19,064 nt of DNA from UBA6065 sp038063975 (GTDB lineage Bacteria > Patescibacteriota > Minisyncoccia > Phycocordibacterales > UBA6065). Each line of letters opens with the position of its first letter. Position 1 is the first letter of the stretch. The stretch covers positions 1 to 19,064 of the forward strand of contig JBBTTY010000005.1 of the NCBI GenBank assembly GCA_038063975.1, written 5' to 3'. The notes below the pieces were generated by a model. The model did no database searches and was not told the origin of the DNA. It saw only the letters and a list, made by a program, of their open reading frames with translations. Position numbers and translations under genes: made by a program. Below are positions 1 through 5,352 of the stretch, in pieces.

Positions 1-55
1 ATATTAGCTTCTAATTATACAAGGTTAGTGTGCAAATTTTGGGGTCCGGGCCAGT

Positions 56-481
56 TTGCCATTAGGAAATTTGACGTCCCAACTTTTGGTCAACATTTAC
101 ATGAATGAATTTGATCAATTTATAAAACATAAAATCAAAGCGACACATTATATTCGTTACGCTGATGATTTTGTGATTCTCTCGCACGACCGTACACATC
201 TTGAATCTTTGGTTTCGTGCATATCCGGTTTTCTTGGACAAACCCTGAAACTTTCCCTACATCCAAACAAGGTATATATAAAAACCCTGGCTTCGGGCAT
301 CGATTTTCTCGGCTGGGTACATTTTTCCGATTATAGAGTGCTTCGAACAGCGACAAAGAAAAGGATGATGAAACACATGGGAGAAAGTCCAAAACCCGAG
401 GCAATAGCCTCATATATCGGCATGCTTTCGCATGGGAATACATACAAACTTCAAAGTGTGCTAAAGTCTTTTCATACATAA
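56..481 (+). pseudogene. DGR-type reverse transcriptase, C-terminal remnant
   Basis: This is the C-terminal part of an RNA-directed DNA polymerase. Visible motifs are PLGNLTSQ (codons 2-9), the catalytic YADD box (codons 35-38) and the downstream block DFLGWVHF. In DGR reverse transcriptases the usual QGxxxSP motif is replaced by (I/L/V)GxxxSQ, which is what is seen here, so a DGR-type enzyme is more likely than a group II intron or retron enzyme. Only about 141 codons are open, against about 300-400 for the family, and the N-terminal RT motifs are missing. The frame is open from base 29, but an in-frame TAG lies at 26-28 and no other upstream frame joins cleanly, so this is probably a truncated or frameshifted copy. 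The window edge leaves only 28 further bases to judge this. The TTG at 56 is a formal start only. The gene ends one base before folD. Confidence 0.7.
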
Positions 482-482
482 A

Positions 483-1295
483 ATGCCTAAAATTTTGGAT
501 GGAAAAATAGCTCGTGATTTTTACAAAAAAGCCCTAATAGAGAAGGTGAAGAAGTTTTCTTTTGTGCCGACTCTTTCAATAGTACAGATTGGCGATAACA
601 AAGAATCGTCAATATACATTGAACAGAAGAAAAAATTTGGCCTCTCAATTGGCGTAAAAGTTTCTCATATTCATTTGCCGGAGAGTGTTACTTTTTTGGA
701 AATTTCGGAAATCGTAAAGAAAGAAAATTTAAAAAAAGAAGTTTTTGGAATAATTATTCAATCACCCGTGCCAGAACATTTGGATTTTATAAAACTTGTA
801 AATCTCATAGATCCAAAAAAAGATGTAGACGGTCTCACTGACGAAAATCAAAAACTTTTGGCGGATGGCAAGCCCAGATTCATTCCGGCGACTGCCTGTG
901 GGGTTATGTTTCTCTTGGAATTTTACAAGATTCCAGTTTTAGATAAGAAAGTGGCTGTCATAGGTCGTTCGCGTCTGGTCGGTGGTCCGATAGCCAAAGT
1001 TATGGAAATGGGAGGTGCATATGTCACAGTTTGTCATTCAAAAACCCCAAATACCGCCGAAATTACTAGACAATCCGATATTGTCATAGTGGCCGTAGGA
1101 AAGCCTGAATTTATAGATCGTTCGTATATAAAAAAGGGAGGAGTTATAATCGATGTAGGTATTAGTGGTTTGAAAGGCGACGTTAATTTTGCCGATGTTT
1201 CATCTGTGGTTTCAGCCATTTCGCCTGTTCCTGGCGGAGTCGGTCCAATGACAGTTCTCGCTTTATTTGATAATCTGGTCTCTCTAATCCCTTAA
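483..1295 (+). CDS. folD: Bifunctional methylenetetrahydrofolate dehydrogenase / methenyltetrahydrofolate cyclohydrolase
   Basis: FolD interconverts 5,10-methylene-, methenyl- and 10-formyl-tetrahydrofolate in the cytosol using NADP. The 270-residue length is a little short of the usual ~285. Family signatures are visible: the catalytic Tyr-x3-Lys pair (Y45, K49 in YIEQK), the QSPVPEH segment, DPKKDVDGL, a Rossmann GRSRLVGGP nucleotide loop, and PVPGGVGPMT near the C-terminus. The ATG follows the RT stop by one base, and no Shine-Dalgarno sequence is visible. It supplies the same one-carbon pool used by GlyA and ThyX further along. It sits between the RT remnant and other accessory genes, so retroelement parts and a housekeeping gene are interleaved here. 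Confidence 0.95.
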   Translation: MPKILDGKIARDFYKKALIEKVKKFSFVPTLSIVQIGDNKESSIYIEQKKKFGLSIGVKVSHIHLPESVTFLEISEIVKKENLKKEVFGIIIQSPVPEHLDFIKLVNLIDPKKDVDGLTDENQKLLADGKPRFIPATACGVMFLLEFYKIPVLDKKVAVIGRSRLVGGPIAKVMEMGGAYVTVCHSKTPNTAEITRQSDIVIVAVGKPEFIDRSYIKKGGVIIDVGISGLKGDVNFADVSSVVSAISPVPGGVGPMTVLALFDNLVSLIP

Positions 1296-1298
1296 TAT
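1293..1298 (+). promoter_or_regulatory. -10-like TANNNT box before the SIMPL gene
   Basis: TAATAT lies 7 nt before the ATG at 1306, directly after the folD stop. The position fits a -10 element giving a leaderless transcript, as seen for several other genes in this window. The -35 region is weak: TTGATA at 1267-1272 with a 20-bp spacer. Confidence 0.4.
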
Positions 1299-1305
1299 AA
1301 AAAAT

Positions 1306-2091
1306 ATGGATAATATAAATGTCAGGAAAGTTGTGATTGTTTTAGGTGTCGTGCTCATTCTTTTTACAGCTGCAAAAACAATAGCAGAGTTAAAAACAAT
1401 TTCTTTTATAGGTAGAACTACTCCGGCGACCAATATCATAACAGTTTCTGGCAAGGGTGAAGTTTTGGCTACACCGGATATTGCCACATTCTCTTTTGGT
1501 GTTACGGAAGAGGCTTCAACCGTTGAAATAGCCCAGAAAAATGCGACAGAGAAAATGAATACCATTCTCGATTATGTAAAGAAGAGTGGTGTTGATGAAA
1601 AGGATATAAAAACAACCTCATACAATATATATCCACGTTACGATTATCGTACGACAATAGCGTTGCCTACGACAAAGATACCTCAAAGTGAGTCTTATTA
1701 CTACAGAGGTGGCGAGCAGGTCTTGGCGGCATATGTCGTTTCTCAAACGATTGAAGTAAAAGTTCGCAAACTTACAGATTCCGGCAAACTACTTTCAGGT
1801 GTCGGCGAATTTGGTGCCACAAATGTTTCGGGACTAACATTTACGCAAGACAAGCAAGACCAATTGGTTCGTGAAGCGCGAGACAAGGCGATTGCCGACG
1901 CACGCGATCAAGCAAAAGTTCTGGCAAAATCTCTCGGTGTCGATCTCGGTGATATCACGAGTTTCTATGAATCTGGCAACAATCCAGGTCCTATCTATAT
2001 GCAAAAAGCGAGGCCATGGGTATGGGTGGTGGTGGTACAGCATCAGCCCCTCAAATTCCAACAGGTGAGAACAAAATTGTCTCAAACGTGA
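1306..2091 (+). CDS. SIMPL (DUF541) domain protein, C-terminus frameshifted
   Basis: An N-terminal membrane anchor or signal segment (about residues 8-27) precedes a SIMPL domain, with ITVSGKGEVLATPDIA as the typical opening and a TSYNIYPRYDY segment. Such proteins are envelope-associated and their precise function is mostly unknown. As sequenced, the frame ends at 2091 with an atypical Trp/Val-rich tail. One extra base near 2003-2010 would give a glycine-rich linker and the tail NKIVSNVTITYEIK, ending with TAA at 2112-2114 (about 269 residues), which is how SIMPL proteins normally end. A run of five A at 2003-2007 is the likely site: six A would read Gln-Lys-Ser-Glu-Ala-Met. The cause is either a real one-base deletion or a base error. 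The start is supported by the TAATAT box 7 nt upstream. Confidence 0.85.
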   Translation: MDNINVRKVVIVLGVVLILFTAAKTIAELKTISFIGRTTPATNIITVSGKGEVLATPDIATFSFGVTEEASTVEIAQKNATEKMNTILDYVKKSGVDEKDIKTTSYNIYPRYDYRTTIALPTTKIPQSESYYYRGGEQVLAAYVVSQTIEVKVRKLTDSGKLLSGVGEFGATNVSGLTFTQDKQDQLVREARDKAIADARDQAKVLAKSLGVDLGDITSFYESGNNPGPIYMQKARPWVWVVVVQHQPLKFQQVRTKLSQT

Positions 2092-2116
2092 CGATTACAT
2101 ATGAGATAAAGTAAGT

Positions 2117-2151
2117 TTGACAGAGTGGCTCATTCCATGTATTTTACATGG
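2117..2151 (+). promoter_or_regulatory. Candidate promoter with overlapping dyad upstream of the DGR target-like gene
   Basis: TTGACA (2117-2122) is separated by 17 bp from TATTTT (2140-2145). A perfect 7-bp dyad, CCATGTA (2135-2141) and TACATGG (2145-2151) with three bases between, overlaps the -10 box. It could act as a repressor operator or as an early RNA hairpin. The expected leader to the ATG at 2246 is about 95 nt. No other gene is seen in 2115-2245. Confidence 0.45.
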
Positions 2152-2245
2152 TAGATTCACAGTCATTCACAAAACTTGAGCCGATTAAGTCTTCTCAATT
2201 CCGGGAAGTCACGGTGTCTAGTCGAGTGTCTGATGTGAAATTAAC

Positions 2246-2914
2246 ATGGGAAATTCAAATCCATATCAAGCTGCACAGGCAGCCCTTGTTCTGAATCATC
2301 TAGTTCTTGACATTAATCAGGTTGATGCAGAGGCGCTCACACGTTTTTGCAATGACCCGCAAAGCGATGAGCGAGTGCAAGTCAGGAAGTTTTTTACGGT
2401 TTCCGAAAAAACTCGTCTCCTCCTCGAAATCACCAAAGTCACAATCCCGGTCACCACCGAGAAAAAGACCAAGGATTGCTTCCTCGGAGATCGGTACTGT
2501 TATCGTGACAGCGATTTGGACAACTTGCTTGCCAAAGTCCAACCAACGGGCATGGCGGGACAGTTCACTGTCCACCAGCTTGAAAAAGAACTGAACTTCA
2601 AGGAAGTCGCGCAGGCGATCCTCGGAGTAGACGAAGCCCCTCTCAACGACCTTGCAAAAGGTATCATTGAGAAAGGTCATACCGTGGTTCTTCCCCAAAT
2701 CGAGTCGCTCATAGAGCGAACCGACACAGGTGAGAATACCGGTCTCCGCACTGATGGATACGCCAACTTCTTCTTTGTCATCAACAAAGAGGGTGGTGTC
2801 TCCGTCGTCAACGTGCCTCGGTACGGCGGCAGGCGGTGGAACGTCTACGTCTACCACTTCGGCAACGGCCTTCGGTGGGACGTCGAGCATCGGTTCTTCT
2901 CTCGCAACTCCTGA
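2246..2914 (+). CDS. DGR variable-protein-like gene with a hypervariable-type C-terminus
   Basis: A 222-residue soluble protein with no signal peptide or membrane segment. The body is helical and charged. The last third (from about residue 165) looks like a C-type-lectin-like DGR target domain: ANFFFVINKEGG, then VVNVPRYGGRRW, then a tail rich in Trp, Asn and Tyr ending FSRNS. In the tail most codons are NNC forms (AAC, TAC, CAC, TTC, GAC), as expected if AAC codons of a template repeat had been copied with adenine mutagenesis. From recall of the family, this body and tail resemble CPR DGR target proteins; I cannot run a search. Composition differs from the neighbours: I count 39 G+C in 60 bases at 2821-2880 against 18 in 60 at 3001-3060. 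An antisense ORF of similar length on the minus strand is a shadow. Binding partner unknown. Confidence 0.7.
   Translation: MGNSNPYQAAQAALVLNHLVLDINQVDAEALTRFCNDPQSDERVQVRKFFTVSEKTRLLLEITKVTIPVTTEKKTKDCFLGDRYCYRDSDLDNLLAKVQPTGMAGQFTVHQLEKELNFKEVAQAILGVDEAPLNDLAKGIIEKGHTVVLPQIESLIERTDTGENTGLRTDGYANFFFVINKEGGVSVVNVPRYGGRRWNVYVYHFGNGLRWDVEHRFFSRNS
2837..2911 (+). other. Candidate DGR variable region (VR)
   Basis: The last 25 sense codons of the 2246-2914 gene run from TGG to the AAC TCC before the stop. Asn, Tyr, His, Phe and Asp codons ending in C sit at interspersed positions (2840, 2846, 2852, 2855, 2858, 2864, 2879), separated by invariant-looking GTC, GGC, CGG and TGG codons. The end, TTC TCT CGC AAC TCC, would be the constant 3' part next to the initiation-of-homing site. 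No matching template repeat is visible elsewhere in the window, so the call rests on codon pattern and protein context. Confidence 0.55.
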
Positions 2915-2940
2915 CACTTGGACCCTTGGTCCCTCTGTCA
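2912..2940. repeat. Imperfect palindrome at the stop codon of the DGR target-like gene
   Basis: Nested inverted repeats: TGACA (2912-2916) with TGTCA (2936-2940), and GGACC (2920-2924) with GGTCC (2928-2932), separated by symmetrical 3-nt spacers. The outer arm contains the TGA stop. It lies between the variable region and the stronger hairpin at 2948-2979. Confidence 0.5.
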
Positions 2941-2947
2941 CTTCTTC

Positions 2948-2979
2948 ATACCCTAGTTTCCGCAAGGAAACTAGGGTAT
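2948..2979. repeat. Perfect 14-bp hairpin with GCAA tetraloop downstream of the VR
   Basis: Bases 2948-2961 pair perfectly with 2966-2979 around a GCAA loop (2962-2965). DGR targets are known to need a hairpin or cruciform with a 4-nt loop just downstream of the variable region, and position (34 bp after the stop) and form fit this. No clean T-run follows (ATTTCTATG), so a simple Rho-independent terminator is less likely, though the structure could end transcription weakly. Confidence 0.7.
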
Positions 2980-3033
2980 TTCTATGAAAAAATTGTTTTA
3001 TTTATCCTAATTATTTATAATAAGAATACTCTC

Positions 3034-3105
3034 AAATCAACGAAAGTCGCTTTAGGGGCTGAAAATCGTAAGCGACCCATATCTCGAAAGGATGTGGGTT
3101 GATTT
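3034..3105. other. Predicted three-way-junction structured element
   Basis: Three perfectly nested helices fit in 72 nt. P1 is AAATCAAC (3034-3041) with GTTGATTT (3098-3105). P2 is GTCGCTT (3046-3052) with AAGCGAC (3070-3076), with a 17-nt loop. P3 is CCATATC (3077-3083) with GATGTGG (3091-3097), with one G-T wobble and a 7-nt loop. The only junction linker is GAAA (3042-3045). I recognise no known riboswitch or ribozyme family. Either strand could be the transcribed one. The rest of 2980-3109 shows nothing else. Confidence 0.45.
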
Positions 3106-3109
3106 CGTT

Positions 3110-3268
3110 TTAAAAAGCGCTTACAAGCCACTGTTTTCTCAATCCATTCCAATCAAGTCGTATTACAGCAATCCCTTTTCCTTTGGGAACTTTATAAAGT
3201 AAAAGAACACGGTCTTTTGCTTGATTGATAATTTCTCCTTTCCCGATTATTTTTATATATTTCTTCAT
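3110..3268 (-). CDS. Small hypothetical protein, 52 aa
   Basis: A minus-strand ORF from ATG (3268-3266) to TAA (3112-3110). It opens MKKYIKIIGKGEIINQ and ends LDWNGLRKQWLVSAF. It is basic, with no membrane segment. The terminal pattern Asp-Trp-x-Gly...Trp-Leu-Val-Ser-Ala-Phe resembles the last strands of small barnase-like nuclease or phage-toxin domains. That is a loose impression, and the protein is too short for a whole domain of that kind. A TATGGT box (plus-strand 3275-3280) sits 6 nt before the ATG, as at other genes here, and an in-frame stop directly precedes the ATG, so the ORF is not a longer gene cut short in this frame. It lies in an otherwise gene-free 500-bp gap. Confidence 0.4.
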   Translation of the reverse strand: MKKYIKIIGKGEIINQAKDRVLLLYKVPKGKGIAVIRLDWNGLRKQWLVSAF

Positions 3269-3344
3269 TCACTCACCATAACAATGTGGGGATAAAAAAA
3301 TTATGAAGAAAATTTAACAACTTTTATAACACCTAAGCAAGCAA

Positions 3345-3372
3345 TTGACTTTAACAATGAAAGTGATATCCT
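3345..3372 (+). promoter_or_regulatory. Candidate promoter of the secE-nusG-rplK operon
   Basis: TTGACT (3345-3350) and TATCCT (3367-3372) with a 16-bp spacer, about 60 bp upstream of secE. No other promoter-like pair was noticed before secE. Confidence 0.45.
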
Positions 3373-3382
3373 ATCAATATCA

Positions 3383-3401
3383 GCCCCTCGGGGCGGTTTT
3401 T
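3383..3401 (+). terminator. Terminator-like hairpin in the secE leader
   Basis: GCCC (3383-3386) pairs with GGGC (3391-3394) around a CTCG tetraloop, followed by GG and five T (3397-3401). The stem is short but GC-only. It lies between the candidate promoter and secE, so it could act as an attenuator of the operon or as a terminator for an unseen upstream transcript. Confidence 0.45.
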
Positions 3402-3432
3402 ATTAAGAAAAATTTTGACGGATACAAACTAT

Positions 3433-3612
3433 ATGAAATTAACAGACTATATCAGAGACACGCGCGGGGAAATGAAGCATGTAAACTGGCCGACCAGAAA
3501 TCAAGCCATAAATTACACTTTGCTAGTTATAGGCATTTCCGTCGCTACCGCTCTCATTTTAGCTCTAGCTGATTACATCTTTGGTTTCGGACTCGAAAAG
3601 ATTATTTTGTAA
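3433..3612 (+). CDS. secE: Preprotein translocase subunit SecE
   Basis: SecE clamps SecY in the protein-export channel of the inner membrane. This 59-residue protein has the amphipathic N-terminal segment with the diagnostic EMKHVNWPTR (family pattern E.kkv.WP.r.e), then one membrane helix (about residues 28-52). Short single-helix SecE is usual outside the enterobacteria. The ATG at 3433 is preferred over the in-frame TTG at 3415, because the family begins just before the amphipathic helix. nusG follows after 21 bp, the conserved secE-nusG-rplK order. Confidence 0.93.
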   Translation: MKLTDYIRDTRGEMKHVNWPTRNQAINYTLLVIGISVATALILALADYIFGFGLEKIIL

Positions 3613-3633
3613 TAACTTTAAAAGAATAAAACT

Positions 3634-4179
3634 ATGTCGAAACAACAGACAGGCGGAGAACGTCATTGGTATGCTATACATACGTACGCCGGATATGAAA
3701 ATGCCGTTGCTAGAAATTTGCGTCAGCGCATAGATTCGCTCAATATACAGGACAAGATTTTCAATGTCTTGGTGCCTACAGAAAAGAAAATCAAAGTAAA
3801 GAATGGCAAACGTGTGGAGGAGGAAGAAAAGATATATCCAGGATACATTTTGGTAAATATGGTTGTGACGGACGATTCATGGTTTGTCGTCAGAAATACT
3901 CCCAGAGTAACTGGTTTTGTCGGTTCAGGCGTACACCCTGTTCCTCTCCTAGAAAAGGAGATCAATGCTCTCATGAGTCGCATGGACTCAAGCACGATCA
4001 AGCATGCTATCGATTTGGCTATTGACGATGCGGTCAAAATTTTTGATGGCCCATTCAAGGATTTGGAAGGTAAAGTATCAGAAGTCGATTTCGATCGTGG
4101 CAAAGTAAAAGTATTGGTATCCATGTTTGGTCGCGAAACTCCCGTCGAACTGGATTTCTTGCAAGTAAAGAAAATTTAA
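3634..4179 (+). CDS. nusG: Transcription termination/antitermination factor NusG
   Basis: NusG binds RNA polymerase, increases processivity and couples transcription to Rho or ribosomes. The 181-residue length is normal. The NGN domain shows HWYAIHTYAGYENAVARNL near the N-terminus and the family segments KIYPGYILVNM and TPRVTGFVG. The C-terminal KOW domain begins at about residue 130 (VKIFDGPFKDLEGKVSEVD). It lies between secE and rplK, the standard order. No strong Shine-Dalgarno sequence is visible before the ATG. Confidence 0.97.
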   Translation: MSKQQTGGERHWYAIHTYAGYENAVARNLRQRIDSLNIQDKIFNVLVPTEKKIKVKNGKRVEEEEKIYPGYILVNMVVTDDSWFVVRNTPRVTGFVGSGVHPVPLLEKEINALMSRMDSSTIKHAIDLAIDDAVKIFDGPFKDLEGKVSEVDFDRGKVKVLVSMFGRETPVELDFLQVKKI

Positions 4180-4209
4180 TATAATCTCATATAATTAATA
4201 ATTGATTCT

Positions 4210-4632
4210 ATGGCAAAAAAAATTACAAAAATATTGAAACTTCAGATTCCGGGCGGCAAAGCTGTTCCAGGCCAGCAATTAGGTCCAGCTCTCGGTTCTG
4301 CAGGCATAAACATCGGCGAATTTGTAAAACGCTTTAATGATGAAACCAAAACTCGTGCGGGTGAAGTGGTGCCTACCATAGTTCAAGTTTACGATGATCG
4401 TAGTTACAAACTTATTTACAAAACTGAGCCGGCTTCAAAAATGCTTCTAAAGGTTTTGGGCAAAGAATTGGGATCAGGCAAACCGAATTCTGTAAAAATT
4501 GGTACAATCACAAAAGCACAAATAAAAACTATAGCTGAAAAGAAATTGGCAGACCTAAACACCACAGATATAAATGCCGCTATGAGAATGATCGAAGGTA
4601 CTGCCAGAAATATGGGCGTAGAAGTACGTTAG
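4210..4632 (+). CDS. rplK: 50S ribosomal protein L11
   Basis: L11 forms the GTPase-associated centre of the large subunit with 23S rRNA and the L10/L12 stalk. The 140-residue length is typical. The N-terminal domain carries the conserved LQIPGGKAVPGQQLGPALG and GINIGEFVKRFN segments; the C-terminal RNA-binding domain ends with IEGTARNMGVEV. It is third in the secE-nusG-rplK block. The expected next gene, rplA (L1), is absent; a terminator-like hairpin and the dCMP deaminase gene follow instead. Confidence 0.97.
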   Translation: MAKKITKILKLQIPGGKAVPGQQLGPALGSAGINIGEFVKRFNDETKTRAGEVVPTIVQVYDDRSYKLIYKTEPASKMLLKVLGKELGSGKPNSVKIGTITKAQIKTIAEKKLADLNTTDINAAMRMIEGTARNMGVEVR

Positions 4633-4633
4633 C

Positions 4634-4655
4634 ACTTCTATGAAGTAAAGTTTTT
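4634..4655 (+). terminator. Weak Rho-independent terminator after rplK
   Basis: ACTTC (4634-4638), a 3-nt loop and GAAGT (4642-4646) form a 5-bp hairpin, followed after AAAG by TTTTT (4651-4655) and further T-rich sequence. GAAGT at 4621-4625 could compete for the same ACTTC arm. The stem is weak, but the position at the operon end fits. Confidence 0.4.
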
Positions 4656-4656
4656 A

Positions 4657-4684
4657 TTGTTGTTTTTTTGGGTGAGAGTATAAT
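4657..4684 (+). promoter_or_regulatory. Promoter of the dCMP deaminase gene (leaderless type)
   Basis: TTGTTG (4657-4662), a 16-bp spacer and a consensus TATAAT (4679-4684). The -10 box ends 6 nt before the GTG at 4691, so transcription would begin at or next to the start codon. Confidence 0.6.
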
Positions 4685-4690
4685 AATCAC

Positions 4691-5221
4691 GTGAAAAAGA
4701 AACTAAAAACAAAAGAAATAAAAACAAACCAGCAAGCAAAACATATGCGTCCTTCGTGGGATGAATATTTTATGAAAATAAGTGATGTTGTCGGTGAGAG
4801 GGGCACTTGTGATCGTGGACATGCAAGCTGCATTATCGTAAAAGACAAAAGAATTCTTGTTACTGGTTATGCTGGAGCACCGGTTGGAGTTGCTCATTGT
4901 GACGATGTAGGTCACGAAATGCACACAGTTATTCATGAAAACGGTGAAAAATCCAAGCATTGTATAAGAACAGCACATGCAGAACAAAATGCTATTGCAA
5001 ATGCGGCACGAAACGGCATTGCCGTGTTTGGCGGTACTATATATTGCAATATGACACCCTGTTATACATGTGCAAAAATACTCATAAATTCAGGCATTAT
5101 ACGCGTAGTAGCGGCAAGAGATTACCATGCATCAAAACGCAGTAAAGAAGTTTTTAAAGAAGCGGGTGTAAAATTAGAAATTCTCAATTCCGAAATAGAA
5201 AAATATTCGAATATGAAGTAA
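4691..5221 (+). CDS. Deoxycytidylate (dCMP) deaminase family protein
   Basis: Zinc-dependent deamination of dCMP to dUMP, feeding thymidylate synthesis. Zinc-site motifs are present: HAE (residues 96-98, in RTAHAEQNAIANAA) and PCYTC (123-127). The upstream insert with Cys and His residues (CDRGHASC, VAHCDDVGHEMH) is typical of dCMP deaminases and ComEB-like proteins. The length of 176 residues is normal. GTG at 4691 is chosen because TATAAT ends 6 nt upstream; an internal ATG at 4745 (MRPSWDEYF) is a reasonable alternative, as the family core starts there. The stop codon lies in the left arm of a long palindrome. thyX is convergent. Confidence 0.88.
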   Translation: MKKKLKTKEIKTNQQAKHMRPSWDEYFMKISDVVGERGTCDRGHASCIIVKDKRILVTGYAGAPVGVAHCDDVGHEMHTVIHENGEKSKHCIRTAHAEQNAIANAARNGIAVFGGTIYCNMTPCYTCAKILINSGIIRVVAARDYHASKRSKEVFKEAGVKLEILNSEIEKYSNMK

Positions 5222-5335
5222 TAAAATAGCAGGTATAGTTTCTTCATTGCTCGGCACCGGGACCATTTAGTTCGCTAAACATAATAGGTCCTAATTGCCT
5301 CGCAATTCAAAAACTATACCTGCTATTTTATTACT
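5217..5335. repeat. 119-bp palindromic element (25-bp perfect arms), possible bidirectional terminator
   Basis: Arms 5217-5241 and 5311-5335 are perfect reverse complements. Inside are further nested pairings: ATTGC/GCAAT, GGACC/GGTCC, and a TTTAG-TTCG-CTAAA hairpin at the centre. The left arm contains the stop codon of the dCMP deaminase gene, and the element ends 17 bp before the thyX stop codon on the other strand. TAATAAAAT and its complement at the ends give A/T tracts suited to termination in both directions. A similar-sized element with different arms is at 14877-14998. Confidence 0.75.
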
Positions 5336-5352
5336 GTATCGAATTTTTTTAC

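Noticed and set aside
2300..2965. 221-codon minus-strand ORF across the DGR target-like gene
   Set aside because: It mirrors the plus-strand gene in a GC-rich stretch, where antisense frames stay open by chance. The plus frame has the coherent domain ending and a promoter upstream.
2948..2979. GCAA hairpin as a plain Rho-independent terminator
   Set aside because: The stem is long and perfect, but no uninterrupted T-run follows it. The position after a candidate variable region fits DGR use better. Not fully excluded.
3034..3105. Three-way junction as a hammerhead ribozyme or purine riboswitch
   Set aside because: There is no CUGANGA core or cleavage triplet, the junction linkers are 4, 0 and 0 nt, and no purine-riboswitch loop motifs are seen.
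3345..3572. 75-codon ORF overlapping secE
   Set aside because: An out-of-frame shadow of secE; it would start inside the promoter and run through the leader hairpin, with no recognisable protein features.
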